Positions 21,855 to 32,865 of a stretch of DNA of 64,000 nt are shown here, piece by piece. This DNA is from Pollenia angustigena (Eukaryota; Arthropoda; Insecta; Diptera; Polleniidae). The stretch's first letter is position 1, and each line of letters begins with the position of its first letter. The stretch spans positions 240,993,803 through 241,057,802 of the forward strand of contig OV884059.1 of NCBI GenBank assembly GCA_930367215.1. Direction: 5' to 3'. Position numbers and translations under genes: made by a program. Below the pieces are notes generated by a model. The model searched no databases and was not told the origin of the DNA. It saw only the letters and a list, made by a program, of their open reading frames with translations.

Positions 21855-24800
21855 TTATACTTGCTTTTAAAAATTTATAATCAGTAAATGTTAGTAAACA
21901 AATATTTTAATAATTATTCAAACTTTAAAAAGTACATAAATTGTTTAAACAATGAATTTTTAAATATACTCAGCATTAATATAAGAAGCGTTTCATCTAT
22001 TGATAAATTTAACAAATTTAAATCAGTTTTGTCTCAATTACCAAAATTGCCGGATTTAATAGCAATTCAGGAAACTTGGTTTGAAAAAGAAATTACTCAA
22101 ATATATGAAATATCTGGTTTTGCAAATGTACATTGTTGTAGAGAAGATGGGTATGGTGGTACATCTTTATATATAAATAAGAATATTAGTTACAGTCTTA
22201 ATATTTGTAAAAGTGAAAATTTTGTTGAAATTTTGGCTATTACTTTACATAACATAAAGGTTGAATCTAAACCACTAAGAGTTGTGTCATATTATCGTTC
22301 ACAAAAATGTAATGAAGTTAATTTCATAAATTTACTTGATGATTCGTTACATGATTTAGCTCAAAATCCATTAATAGTTGTTGGTGACTCTAATATTGAT
22401 ATTTAAAAAAGTTCCTCATGTGGAGAACTGATTTCAATTTTTCAGAACTATAACTGTGGTTCTGTTCACAACCTTATCACAAGACCGGAAAGTAGATCAT
22501 GTATAGATCAATTTGTGGGAAAGGCTTAGTGTTGATTCTGTTGAATGTACTCTGTCAGATCATAATATGTTATTTTGTAGAATGAAGAGTAACTTTAAAA
22601 GAGCAAAGTTGACTGAGATATCTAAAACTTATTGTGATTATGAAAAAGCTAAAAATCATTTACAAAATATTTTACCTACAAACTTTTCATCATTGCCTGT
22701 GACATGTTTGACAAATTCATTAATATCTTCCATGGAATCAGCTATTAATATTTCAACTGTAATAAAAAAGTCTAAAAAGCCATTACATTTTGAACTTACA
22801 CCTTGGATTAATAAAAATCTTCAAAAACTAATTTCTTTTAAACAAAAATTATTAAAGAAAAGACGTAAATCAAGTAATAATAGTGATAATGAAATTTCTT
22901 TGAAGAGAATAAGTAGGGTTATAAAATCGGCGATAAAAATATGTAGAGATTGTTATTACGCAGATAACTTGAAGAAAGCTGGTAATGATCCGAGTAAATG
23001 TTGGAAATTTATAAACAATGTGCTTGGTAGATCGAAAAATAGTGTTGTAAAACTAAATGATTCACAAGGCAATTTAATATTAAATGAACAAGTAAAAGTA
23101 GACTGTTTCAATAATTACTTTATTTCGATAGTAAAACAACTTAAAAGTCGAATAAATATCTTTCCTGGGGACTCAATTAATTCCTTAAGAACACTTACTG
23201 CAACAAGTTGCCGTTTTGTTCTCAATGAAATAGATATGGAAGATGTTAGTAATATTGTTTTAAATATGAATGCAAATAAATGCCCTGGCTTTGATAACAT
23301 TACGGTTAAAATGGTAAAGGAATGTTTAAATGTTATTTTACCTATTTTAGTTGAAATATTTAACAAAATTATAAGAACTTCAGAATACCCTAGGGAATTA
23401 AAAATTCATAAGATAGTACCAATACCAAAAGCTGTCAATGCAACTACTGAGAATAAATATCGGCCGATTGCTGTGCTTTCAACAATAGATAAAATATTTG
23501 AAAAAATATTGTATGACAGACTATTGATTTATCTTGAGCATAATAAATTCTTATACAAATATCAATTTGGATTTAGAAAAGGGGTTAGTACGCAGGACGC
23601 TGTATTAAATGTTGTAAGGTATGTTTGCAAAGGCTTAGATGACGGTTTTACTGGAGTTGCAGGGATGTTTTTTGATTTTTCAAAGGCATTTGATCTTATC
23701 GATCATAAAATTATGCTGCAAAAGTTAGGATGTTATGGAATTCAAGGGCGAGAATTATTATTGTTTAAAAATTATTTCATGAACAGGCAACAGTTTGTTC
23801 AAATTGGACAGCATAGAAGTTTTTTTGGTTCTGTAGATTATGGCGTACCGCAAGGAAGTGGACTTGGTCCTTTATTATTCTCCATTTACATAAATGATTT
23901 GAAAAACTTAAATCTAACCGGTCAATTATTCATGTTTGCAGATGATATTTGCTTGTTTTACCCTTTTGGTTCTGAAAACAAATATTGACAGAGATACTGC
24001 TCTATTAGTGGAATTTGCTCGCTTAAATCGTTTATTGCTTAACTCTGAAAAAACAAAGTTGGTGCGTTTTAGACCCCACTCAGCAAGTTTAAATAACAAC
24101 TTTTCTGTATGTGTTGACGGAACATCAATTAGTGCAACTCATTCGATTAAATACTTAGGCATTACGTTGCAGAGTAATCTGTGCTGGGATTTACATATAA
24201 ATCAGGTGAAGAACAAAATGGCTCCGGCCATTGGCATATTATATAAGTTCAAAAATAAACTAAGTGAAAAATCAAAAATAATGATTTATAACGGTCTGAT
24301 ACAATCACATCTCAATTACTTGACCAGTGTCTATGCATTTAATAAACATAATACAGTTCAAAAATCTCTACAATGTCTGCAAAATAAGGCATTAAAAATT
24401 GTATACAATTTACCAAGAAATTTTGCAACAGTTTTATTATACAAGAATGTAAGCAAAACTATTTTACCAATTTATGGCTTATATCAATACCAGGTTATAT
24501 TGTATGTTTATAAGAGTTTACATGAAACAGGTGAACATATAATTCCTTTTAGGCAAAACCAGTCATATTTTTATACGCGAAATATATCAAATCTTCCAAG
24601 GTGCCGATTGGAAAGAACTAAGCAACGTATAGATTATGTTATAGATTAATCTTTATAATAACTTACCTGCTAATTTTAAATCTATTGAGCGAATATCAAG
24701 TTTTAAAAGAGAATGCAAAGAATACTTATATAGCTTATTGGAAATGCTTCTTTTGTAAATATGTACATATGTTACTATAATTATAATTTAATTAATAATT

Positions 24801-24945
24801 ATATGAAGATTTATTTACTTTTTATATTGTACAGCTAAGTAAATGTTGCCAACTTGCCTCAAAAATGCCCTTATGGCGCTGAGGCCCAAATTTTAAAATG
24901 TAAATATTTTGTACAACTATAATGTTAACAAATAAATATAATATT
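21855..24945 (+). mobile_element. Non-LTR retrotransposon, copy 1 (5'-truncated)
   Basis: Homology with the inverted copy at 56070-60180 begins near 21855 (CTTGCTTTTAAAA) and runs to a shared 3' UTR with GTTGCCAACTTGCCTCAAAA and an (A)AATAAATAT tail near 24945. ORF1 is absent, so the copy is 5'-truncated. A tRNA-core element abuts its 3' end. Confidence 0.85.
21888..24649 (+). pseudogene. LINE ORF2: AP-endonuclease and reverse transcriptase, broken
   Basis: The first part (21888-22406) is the AP-type endonuclease, with NILSINIRSV, LIAIQETWF and VVGDSNIDI. It is closed by a TAA where the other copy has a Leu codon. The second part (22513-23988) is the reverse transcriptase: YRPIAVLSTIDKIFEK, FGFRKGVSTQDAV, FFDFSKAFDLIDH, GVPQGSGLGPLLFSIYINDL and the catalytic MFADDICLF. 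A frameshift near 23985 moves the C-terminal part (EFARLNRLLLNSEKTK, then a Cys-poor tail) to the frame at 23936-24649. No RNase H. The RT resembles the Jockey/CR1 group; the PHD-type ORF1 in the sister copy favours a CR1-like lineage (inference). Confidence 0.87.
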
Positions 24946-24946
24946 T

Positions 24947-25470
24947 TTTAATCCAAATTTTTAATATTTTTAATTAGGCTCAAGTTCATGAAATTTAATT
25001 TTTATTAAATTATTTTTATGAAGAAAGGAATTTTACAACATGAAAATTAATTAAAATTGTTATTGATAATCTTTCATTATTGACGTGGCTCGGGCTCGAA
25101 CCCTGGCCGGCAGGTTACCATGACATGTTTCGATCGCAACCACTCGATCTCCTCAGATGGATTTGCCGTCTTACACTCGCAGCCATCGACGACTGCTGAC
25201 GTCACTAGTCAAACATCAATCCTTAAACCAAATTGTATTTTAACATTTGGTAGATCGAAATTTGCTTTTCCTGAATGATTATCCATTTTAATTGATTTTA
25301 CATGTTTTTTCCTTTACTTCTGTTTTTTCGTACTTTCGTCAAGAATTTTTCTTGAAGTCCAAGTACATTTTTTGTTTTTTTCCCTTTGTCTTTCTCTTTT
25401 CTGTTGACCTTTTTCAGCACAACTTGAAGGACAAATGTACACATAGAGCTCGTGCCTTAGCTTTAACAAT
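24947..25470 (-). mobile_element. tRNA-core repeat element, copy 2
   Basis: On the minus strand it carries the A-box-like GATCGAGTGGTTGCGATCG, B box GGGTTCGAGCCCGAGCC (near 25090) and the CTTAAACCAAATTGTATT body. The outer part at 25300-25455 (CAAGTACATTTTTTG, AACTTGAAGGACAAATGTAC) recurs inverted at 53430-53590. It sits directly at the 3' end of LINE copy 1. Confidence 0.7.
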
Positions 25471-25477
25471 AATTAGT

Positions 25478-25835
25478 ATTGTGGTTATTTTGTTGAACTA
25501 TTTATGGTTTTTAATCCAAATTTTTAATATTTTTAATTAGGCTTAAGTTCATGAAATTTAATTTTTATTAAATAATTTTTATGAAGAAAGGAATTTTACA
25601 ACATGAAAATTAATTAAAATTGTTATTGATAATCTTTCATTATTGACGTGGCTCGGGCTCGAACCCTGGCCGGCAGGTTACCATGACATGTTTCGATCGC
25701 AACCACTCGATCTCCTCAGATGGATTTGCCGTCTTACATGAACTTAAGCCTAATTAAAAATATTAAAAATTTGGATTAAAAACCATAAATAGTTCAACAA
25801 AATAACCACAATACTAATTATTATAATATTATTGA
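25478..25835 (-). mobile_element. tRNA-core repeat element, copy 3 (palindromic arms)
   Basis: Arms of about 100 bp (25478-25580 and 25735-25835) are inverse copies, sharing AATTAGTATTGTGG, TTGAACTATTTATGG and TTAATTAGGCTTAAG. Between them lies the tRNA-like core, cut off on its far side at CCGTCTTACA. It is therefore a partial core inside full arms. Confidence 0.75.
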
Positions 25836-25911
25836 AAAAAAAAAAAACTAAATAAGATAATAAAACTTAAAACTAAATAAAAGAAAACATGCATCATCTG
25901 TGGCATCACAA

Positions 25912-25937
25912 AAAAAAAAAAAAAAAAAAAAAAAAAA
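25912..25937. repeat. Poly(A) tract
   Basis: An uninterrupted run of about 26 A, possibly the relic of a retroposon tail. No linked element was identified. Confidence 0.6.
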
Positions 25938-26024
25938 TTATACAGAAACTCTTTTTTAGTAAATTGGGAAGTAATCTCCTTACGTGACAGCTAGTGGTTG
26001 CCAAAAAAAAGTAACATACACAGT

Positions 26025-26365
26025 TTACTGAGGAAAACAGCTGTTTGTTGAAATATTTGTCATTTTTCATTTCACACATTTCAATCGAAAAGTTTCTCGA
26101 CGCGAGAGTTACAGAACATGGGCATAGAACAGACACAGTTTTGTAAGAAAAACAGCTGTTGTTTCAATATATGGCATTTTTTTCATTTCACACATTTCAA
26201 TCGAAAAGTTTCTCGACGCGAGAGTTACAGAACATGGGCATAGAACAGACACAGTTTTGTAAGAAAAACAGCTGTTGTTTCAATATATGGCATTTTTTTC
26301 ATATCACACATTAACATCTAAAAGTTTCTCGACGCGAGAGTTACAGAACATGGGCATAGGACGCA
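26025..26365. repeat. ~115-bp tandem repeat, three units
   Basis: Units carry AAACAGCTGTT, CATTTCACACATTTCAATCG, AAAAGTTTCTCGACGCGAGA and GTTACAGAACATGGGCATAG. GAGTTACAG recurs at about 26105, 26219 and 26336. Units 1 and 2 are almost identical. Confidence 0.85.
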
Positions 26366-26499
26366 ATTTTGTCATGACATATTAGCTATCGTAAAAGTTA
26401 TTATCGCTAATTCTAATGATAAAGTGAAATAATGGGCCGATTTTCAATGCTAGTCCTAGTGCCAATTAGAATGTACATATGCACCGAATTTCATAAAAT

Positions 26500-26715
26500 T
26501 TTCTTCAAAATTGCGGCCTGTACTTTGCGTACATGGTTTACATGGACAGCCAGCCAGCCGAACGGACATCGTTACAGCGACTCAAAAAGGGATTATGAGA
26601 CGCTCGGTATACCTAAAGATGGGTCGGTCTAGCTAGGGCCAATATTTTGAGATGTTCCAAACATCAGCTCAAATGCATAATGGCCTTACCACTATTGTGG
26701 TGTGGGTCTTTATAA
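26500..26715 (+). repeat. Dispersed fly-repeat tail
   Basis: It contains TTGCGGCCTGTACTTTGCG, GAACGGACATCGTTACAGCG, GGTATACCTAAAGATGGGTC and 'CACTATTGTGGTGTGGGTCT'. This is the same tail as at 14640-14810. Confidence 0.6.
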
Positions 26716-26739
26716 CTTCACAATACGTTTAATGTCGCA

Positions 26740-27455
26740 ATTGTGTTTTTTAATGCTTTTTTATTGCAATATAAAACTTTTTAATTAAATATTTTTTACT
26801 CAATAATTAATTTATGTCCATTAAAAAAAAGATTTTTGCAATGAAAGCAAAAATAAGCCTTTGATAGTTAAATATTGACTAACACAATCTCATTAAATCG
26901 TTTTGTAATGTCCAATATGAATGTTTGTACAAAATTATAGTTTGTGAACGGAAGTAATAGAATAATAAAAATATAAAAATTACATATTCGAAGTCCTAAC
27001 TTGCTTAACTCCGTTAATTATCTTATGAAAAAATGGCATATCATGAACATACCTTCACGCATAGAAAATATATGCTTCAAAGGCCTATGAGCCGGTTGTG
27101 TGATTAGAGAAATTCAAAAAATATTATGATCACTTTCGTTATACTACTTGTTGATTTGTGGGCATTTATAATCTTGCTGATATGGCTGAATATTTTTTTT
27201 TAAACTATGTGCAGTTTCACAGAATTTTCACACTACGGCACCAAGCAATTAATTTTGTATTTTGCCCTCTCTTCCACTTAATTGCGCTTTGCACCAAAAT
27301 ACAAAAAAAAAAAAAAATAAAAAAACTGTTTGAAAAAGAGTAGACTCTTCTGTGAAAATACCCATATTTGTTTTCTGTTTTAAATATCGGTAGGACTTAA
27401 ACACATTTAATTCTATTAGTTGAGCTGCGTGTTCACTTCAGTGGTTATTCAGGGT
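26740..27455. other. Gene-free stretch
   Basis: Nothing identified apart from an A-run at 27303-27317. Confidence 0.4.
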
Positions 27456-27789
27456 ATATTGACTAGGAATGGGCGAATTGAAAAAAATATATCGATATAT
27501 ATCAAATCGATATTTTTTAAGAGTATCGATATTTATTATTTCAAAAATATCGATGTATCGATATATCGAACGTATGTTGCTGAAACTATTACCAAATTGA
27601 AAAATTTTCTATATAGATATATGCACAAATCTTATTATTATTCCAAATATATATATAGGCACATATATTGTTCCAAAACGGCATAAAATAAATCTTTTCA
27701 AATTCGTTTGACTTTACTGTTTTAATTAGAAATCTTCAAGGTGAAAACCCCGCTTATTTCTTAATTCTTCTTCTAATACATGCAATCTA

Positions 27790-27948
27790 CAACTGACATG
27801 AAATGCTTAACATTAACACTAATATGATGTTAGTCAAAAGTATAACCGCATCATGTTAGAGGTTTTCTCATGTTATAACACGGTTGTTAATGCAAATGTT
27901 TTAACAACGCTTTTATAAGCATGTTATAACAGCAAATAATGTCAGTTG
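27790..27948. mobile_element. Foldback MITE, CAACTGACAT ends
   Basis: CAACTGACAT at the left is mirrored by ATGTCAGTTG at the right. Inner words such as ATGTTATAACA are also palindromic. It interrupts sequence that is continuous in the 13752-14259 relative. Confidence 0.6.
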
Positions 27949-28339
27949 AAGACGGGGAGTTATAGATTTTCATATAAGTTTAAAAAAGCATATGATGCTT
28001 GCAGTGATGCCAATTTTTAAATACATATTGCTTGAAAAACGGCTAAAATTTTGAGTTTTTAATGTAAACTGACTTTAAACAAGTAAGAGTGCTATATTCG
28101 GCTGTGCCGAATCTTATATACCCTTCACCATTGTGCGAGCAGAATACAGACCAACTAGACAAAAGCTAAATAAAACTGGTAAATATTTTTTTTTTAAATA
28201 AGAGACAACCGGTTTTGAACTTCGCTTTTCATAAGGGCCCAAAATATATGTACTTTATAGGGTGTAGGATCAATATTGTATATACTTACCTTTTTACCTT
28301 CGGTGAAGGGTATAAAAAGAGTAATTTTCGGGAATTCAG

Positions 28340-28570
28340 GGTTCTAATCACTGCATTCGATACTATCGTATCGAATAAACTATTGAATTTTTTTGCATAC
28401 GATAGACACTGGCGTATCGAATGAAAACTCGATAAATGTAATGTCGAGTTACTCGATGTCGAATGCTTTTATTTCAAATTCAATACATTTCATTCGATAT
28501 CGAGTTTCAAGATACCAAAATAAATAATTTCGATGAATTTTGCTCGATATCGTATGCGGTGATTAGACCC
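28340..28570. mobile_element. MITE with TCGATA-rich palindromic body
   Basis: GGTTCTAATCACTGCATTCG at the left and GGGTCTAATCACCGCATACG at the right (opposite strand). CAG is on both sides (28337-28339, 28571-28573) and occurs once in the uninterrupted repeat unit near 31398. The 3-bp duplication class is not assigned. Confidence 0.7.
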
Positions 28571-28844
28571 CAGTATTTCTGTTATAACTCACACAAATTT
28601 CCGACATTTTGATATATAAGTCATATCCATAGGACGTATAGCAGCCCTAAAATTTAGGTTTTTATAAAAATGTTGATGTTTTTTAGCCCATTTTTTGAGT
28701 ATTTTGCTCATAAATTACCCATTGTCTAACCGATTTGATAGTTTTATATACCGACGTGTTAAGGAAGAATTTTACCATTTACTTAAGTTATATTTATATA
28801 TAAACATTTATATAAACTTGTAAATATTTTTTTTTTTTTTTTTT

Positions 28845-30850
28845 ACTGTTAGGACCAGCACTCACGGGATGACCCCTACTAATGCATTGCATTGTGTTGG
28901 CACTAGGAAAATAGGTTGTGGGAAGGAGGATAAAGGGAGTAGTGTTTGTGAACATTCGATTTGAACTTAATCATGTTGTAAGTGAGAGGGAAGACTTCTG
29001 CAGGAAGGTTATTCCACATACGAACTGTGCGGGAAAAAAATGAATTCTCTCTGTAATGCGTTGTACAATTCACCTGCCAATCGACCACATAAGGATGGGC
29101 TCTTGAGGAAAAACGTGTATTACGAACAAACGTACGGGTTTCGGGAACCAGATCCCTAATTTCGTCAGAACACATCCCATTGTAGTAACGATAAAACAGA
29201 CAAATACAACCCACATTGCGACGGTGCTCGAGGGAGTCAATAGAATTGGATACCCTACTGTCACCAATGAGAACCTTCGCCCTCTCCTGCACGCGGTCGA
29301 GAAGCTCCAAAATAGACTTTGAAGCACCGGCCCACACATGAGAGTTGTATTCCATACGCGGTCGGATATAGGTGGTATAAATAGTAAGGAGATCAGATGG
29401 AGTGAAGTATATCTTACACCGTCTTAGAAAACCGAGGCACTTGAATGCTTCTTTCGACACCTTGAATATATGTTCTGTCCATCGGACATCACATTGTATG
29501 CTCATGCCCAGAACATCAAGAGATTCTGATTCCTCAATAATTATACCACCCATATATACAGATGAGGCACCTTGATTTGTCGCGCGTTTATGCGTCAGCA
29601 CGCAACAATGGGTTTTTCGGGCATTAAAATCGACCCTATTCGCACTACCCCATTCCGAGATTATGTCAAGGTCTCGGCCAAGCGTATCATTCATATTCTG
29701 CCTCATAGCAGCGACATCGGATACGCTTGGTCTACATTCGAATGAGAACGAGTTGCAAAGGTTGCTGTCATCTGCAAAAGAGTAGATAGGATTGTAAGTT
29801 TGACAAAGGAGGTCGTTTAGAAAGATAAGAAATAGAGTAGTAGAAAGAACGGAGCCTTGCGGCACCCCTGAATGAATCTTGAACTCGTTTGACGAAACCC
29901 CATCTATAACAGCTCGTATAGTGCGATCTCTGAGAAAACTCGATATAAATCGAGAGAAATTATCACCGACACCAAATGCAGCAAGTTTTGACAAGAGTGC
30001 ACCATGCCAGACTCTGTCAAACGCCTTAGAAATATCCAAAGCAATTACCTTACTTTCGCCAAAATGGTGAATGGAATGGCACCATTTTTCCGATAACAGA
30101 GCTAGTAAGTCTCCAGTAGAGCGACCTCTACGAAAGCCATACTGGCGGTCGCTTAGTAGGTAGTATGATTCTAAATATTTGACAAGATGGTAATTTACCA
30201 TACTCTCCATAACTTTGGAAAGTGCCGAACAAATTGCAATTTGGCGGTAATTTTCAGGGTTATAAGCGGTTTCCTTTTTAGGAATTGGCGTTACATTAGC
30301 AACTTTCCAGCAGACTGGAAATTCCGCGGCACGGTACAAAGTGCTGAAAAGATTTGCTAAGGGACGAGCTAGCGTCGAAGAGCACTGCTTCAAGACCAGT
30401 GCAGGTATACCATCCGGCCCAGGAGACTTGTTTATGTCGAGATCCGCAAGAACCCTTTTAACAGCTCGACCCCGAAAAAATATTCTAGGCATAGTTACGG
30501 ATACTTTTTCGAGTTCGGGTAGCGGTTGATTGCTATCTGGTAGGTAAGAATTATTAGCAAATAATTCGGCAAAACAATTAGCCTTATCAACCGGGTCCGT
30601 GAATGATCGGCCATCCTTTAAAAGAGTTGGGATTGAAGAACTAGCATTAACCCTTACTCTTTTAACGAATGACCAGAAGCTTTTACTACCCCGGGGAGCA
30701 GCAAGAACTTCAGCACGAAGACGTTGCTCGTGAAGAGTTTTTTCCCGTCTAAGTACTTTGGCACAAGAAGACCTTGCCATTTTGCGTAGCAATTAAGTAT
30801 CAACGTTTTTATTTTTACGCCAATTTCTTCCTCTCTGGATCTGACTGCTG
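28845..30850 (-). mobile_element. 5'-truncated non-LTR retrotransposon with T(A)-tail
   Basis: On the minus strand the element ends in a short 3' UTR and a poly(A) tail (T-run 28827-28844). It splits a ~500-bp tandem unit whose intact form is visible at 31300-31380. Only an ATTTT-length duplication could be seen. It is visibly GC-richer than its surroundings. Confidence 0.85.
28903..30792 (-). CDS. LINE reverse transcriptase, uninterrupted partial ORF2
   Basis: This is the reverse transcriptase part of a non-LTR element's ORF2; the enzyme would make cDNA at a nicked target. The 629-residue frame is open throughout. It shows SPGPDGIPALVLKQ (about 140), NYRQIAICSALSKVMES, QYGFRRGRSTGDLLA, ALDISKAFDRVWH (motif A), GVPQGSVLSTTLFLIFLND and the catalytic SFADDSNL (motif C, about 345). 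A conserved C-terminal MWNNLPAEVFP follows. There is no RNase H. The endonuclease domain is missing because the copy is truncated near 30850, so the first Met (30792) is internal and not a true start. The open frame suggests a fairly recent insertion. The clade is within the CR1/Jockey-like group; I cannot fix it further. Confidence 0.88.
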   Translation of the reverse strand: MLRKMARSSCAKVLRREKTLHEQRLRAEVLAAPRGSKSFWSFVKRVRVNASSSIPTLLKDGRSFTDPVDKANCFAELFANNSYLPDSNQPLPELEKVSVTMPRIFFRGRAVKRVLADLDINKSPGPDGIPALVLKQCSSTLARPLANLFSTLYRAAEFPVCWKVANVTPIPKKETAYNPENYRQIAICSALSKVMESMVNYHLVKYLESYYLLSDRQYGFRRGRSTGDLLALLSEKWCHSIHHFGESKVIALDISKAFDRVWHGALLSKLAAFGVGDNFSRFISSFLRDRTIRAVIDGVSSNEFKIHSGVPQGSVLSTTLFLIFLNDLLCQTYNPIYSFADDSNLCNSFSFECRPSVSDVAAMRQNMNDTLGRDLDIISEWGSANRVDFNARKTHCCVLTHKRATNQGASSVYMGGIIIEESESLDVLGMSIQCDVRWTEHIFKVSKEAFKCLGFLRRCKIYFTPSDLLTIYTTYIRPRMEYNSHVWAGASKSILELLDRVQERAKVLIGDSRVSNSIDSLEHRRNVGCICLFYRYYNGMCSDEIRDLVPETRTFVRNTRFSSRAHPYVVDWQVNCTTHYRENSFFSRTVRMWNNLPAEVFPLTYNMIKFKSNVHKHYSLYPPSHNLFS

Positions 30851-32305
30851 ATTTTAACAAAGTTAATTATAAAAAAGAGTAATTTTTGTGGATTCAGTAT
30901 TTCGGTTATAACTCTGTCATTTTTTAACCGATTTGGTAGATTTATTTACAGACGTGTTGAAGAAGAAATTTACCATTTACTTTAGTTATAAAGCTTGGAC
31001 TCGGGGAGATCTATGGTTCCCGAAAGTGGGTATTTAAAAAATAAATTTAATTTTGGTCATAACTTTTTTGTATCTGAACCGATTTTTCCGAGTTTTTTAT
31101 AAAATATGTTCTACAAGAAATTTCAGATATTTTGGTATATAAGTCATATCCATAGGACGTATAGCAGCCCTAAAATTTAGGTTTTTATAAAAATTTTGAT
31201 ATTTTTTAGCCCATTTTTTGAGTATTTTGCTCATAAATTACCCATTGTCTAACCGATTTGATAGTTTTATATACCGACGTGCTAAGGAAGAATTTTACCA
31301 TTAACTTAAGTTATATTTATATATAAACATTTATATAAACTTGTAAATATATATTTTAACAAAGTTAATTATAAAAAAGAGTAATTTTTGTGGATTCAGT
31401 ATTTCTGTGATAACTCTGCCATTTTTTAACCGATTTGGCAGATTTATATACCGACGTGTTGAAGAAGAAATTTCCCATTTACTTTAGTTAAAAAGCTTCG
31501 ACTCGGGGAGATCTATGGTTCCCGAAAGTTGGGTATTTAAAAAAAAAAAATTTAATTTTGGTCATAACTTTTTTGTATCTGAACCGATTTTCCCAAGTTT
31601 TTCATAAAATATGTTCTACTAAAAATTTCCGATATTTTGATATATAAGTCATATCCATAGGACATATGGCAGCCCTTAAATTTAGGTTTTTATAAAATTT
31701 TTAATTTTTTTTGTACGGGAGGTACCACGCCCACTTATCCAATCCCGCCCACATTTTGTAGGATGGTGTGTATTGGTAACTTTAATGTGTGTACCTAATT
31801 TGGAAACTTTGGCTCTTGCCGTTCTCAAGATATACAGAAATAAAAAAAATACAACAACAAGGGATTTTTGGAAAAATTTGGAGGTAGTCGTGGTTTTTTG
31901 CTCATATCTACGTCATTTTTGGCCCAATCTGGCTGAATTTTAATAGCAAGAAATGGTGGACTGTATGTAACAAAAATGTAAAACAACCTAGCCGCTATCA
32001 TGTCTGGATTATCCGGAAAACACATATCAAATGTAAGACGGACAGACGGACAGACGGACAGACGGTCAGACGGACAGACGGACATCGTTAAATCAACTTC
32101 TCTTCTCATATGGACCCAGAATATATATACTTTATGGGGTATAAAATCATTATTGTGGAAATTACAAACGTTATAACAAACTTATATATACCCTTTTACA
32201 CCTGTGGTGAAGGGTATAAAAATATCGAATGCGATAGTCGTATTTCAATATCGATACATCGATATATCGGTATTTTAAATATCGGCGATTCCTAATATTG
32301 ACTAA

Positions 32306-32569
32306 GGCCCTAAATTTGTAAAACGCAAACGCAATGCCAAAAATAACATTGAATGCAAAAACAATGTCAAAATTTTGTTGTTGCTTTCTACAGAAATACA
32401 TATTGCGTTTTAAAATTATCAACGCCACTAGATATGCAGCGTTTAAAATTTAAAAATCCAATACACATTTCTATAGAAAACAACAACAAATTTATGAAAT
32501 ATTTTCGATTTTGTTTTTGCTTTCAATATAATTTTTGGCGTTGCGTTTGCGTTTTACAAATTTAGGGCC
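32306..32569. mobile_element. TAA-target MITE with long perfect ends
   Basis: GGCCCTAAATTTGTAAAACG continues to 29 bases that are perfectly inverted at the right end. TAA flanks at 32303-32305 and 32570-32572. It has no ORF of note (small frames on both strands are incidental). It abuts the 8-bp duplication of the hAT-like element. PIF/Harbinger type is inferred from the TAA target. Confidence 0.85.
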
Positions 32570-32831
32570 TAAGATCATCATTCCGTGTCAAACGTTTTAA
32601 CTTTTAACCTTTAGTAATTCTAACTCGATTTAGCTACGTCCCTCAAACTGTCTTTCCGTCTCTTAAAAACACACGCACTTTGGAAATACTCAATAGAAAA
32701 GAACACTATTTGTTTCAATTTCTTTCTAGTACTCCTAAGCAGTGGGAATGAAAACCAACACAATCGGCTTAATAGGAAAAGCGTTAGAAATGCAGAAGTG
32801 GAACAACCTTCCTAAACAAAAATTTATGTTA

Positions 32832-32865
32832 CTAGATGACCCGTGCGAATATTTCGCACCGTTAG
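32832..32865 (-). mobile_element. Helitron 3' terminus with hairpin (reverse orientation)
   Basis: Read on the minus strand, the sequence ends GTGCGAA-ATA-TTCGCAC, then GGGTCAT and CTAG, followed by T outside. A 7-bp perfect hairpin about eight bases before CTAG is the standard Helitron end. The element continues beyond the LINE at 35500; its 5' end was not found. Confidence 0.7.

Larger units (their letters stand above)
28079..32220. repeat. TATACCCTTCACC-type dispersed fly repeat
   Basis: It starts with AAGTAAGAGTGCTATATTCG and GGCTGTGCCGAAT, continues TATACCCTTCACC, and ends GTGGTGAAGGGTATAAA. Its borders are set by comparison with the uninterrupted relative at 13752-14259. It contains ~500-bp tandem units (28575-28826 joined to 30851-31700), a GGTACCACGCCCAC block, and a run of GACGGACA at 32038-32088. 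A reverse-oriented relative ends at 41455. Its own mobility class is unknown to me. Confidence 0.65.
27464..32294. mobile_element. hAT-like element opened by nested insertions
   Basis: The ends are TAGGAATGGGCGAATTG (left) and TAGGAATCGCCGATATT (right, opposite strand). ATATTGAC is duplicated exactly at 27456-27463 and 32295-32302, an 8-bp hAT-type duplication. Sequence 27464-28078 and 32221-32294 together cover an inverse copy of the 508-bp element at 13752-14259. The part in between (28079-32220) is a later insertion, and a 159-bp MITE sits at 27790-27948. So a ~0.7-kb MITE has grown to 4.8 kb by nesting. Confidence 0.8.

Noticed and set aside
32038..32088. CRISPR-like regular repeat (GACGGACA)n
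   Set aside because: It is a simple microsatellite with no spacers, inside a fly repeat.
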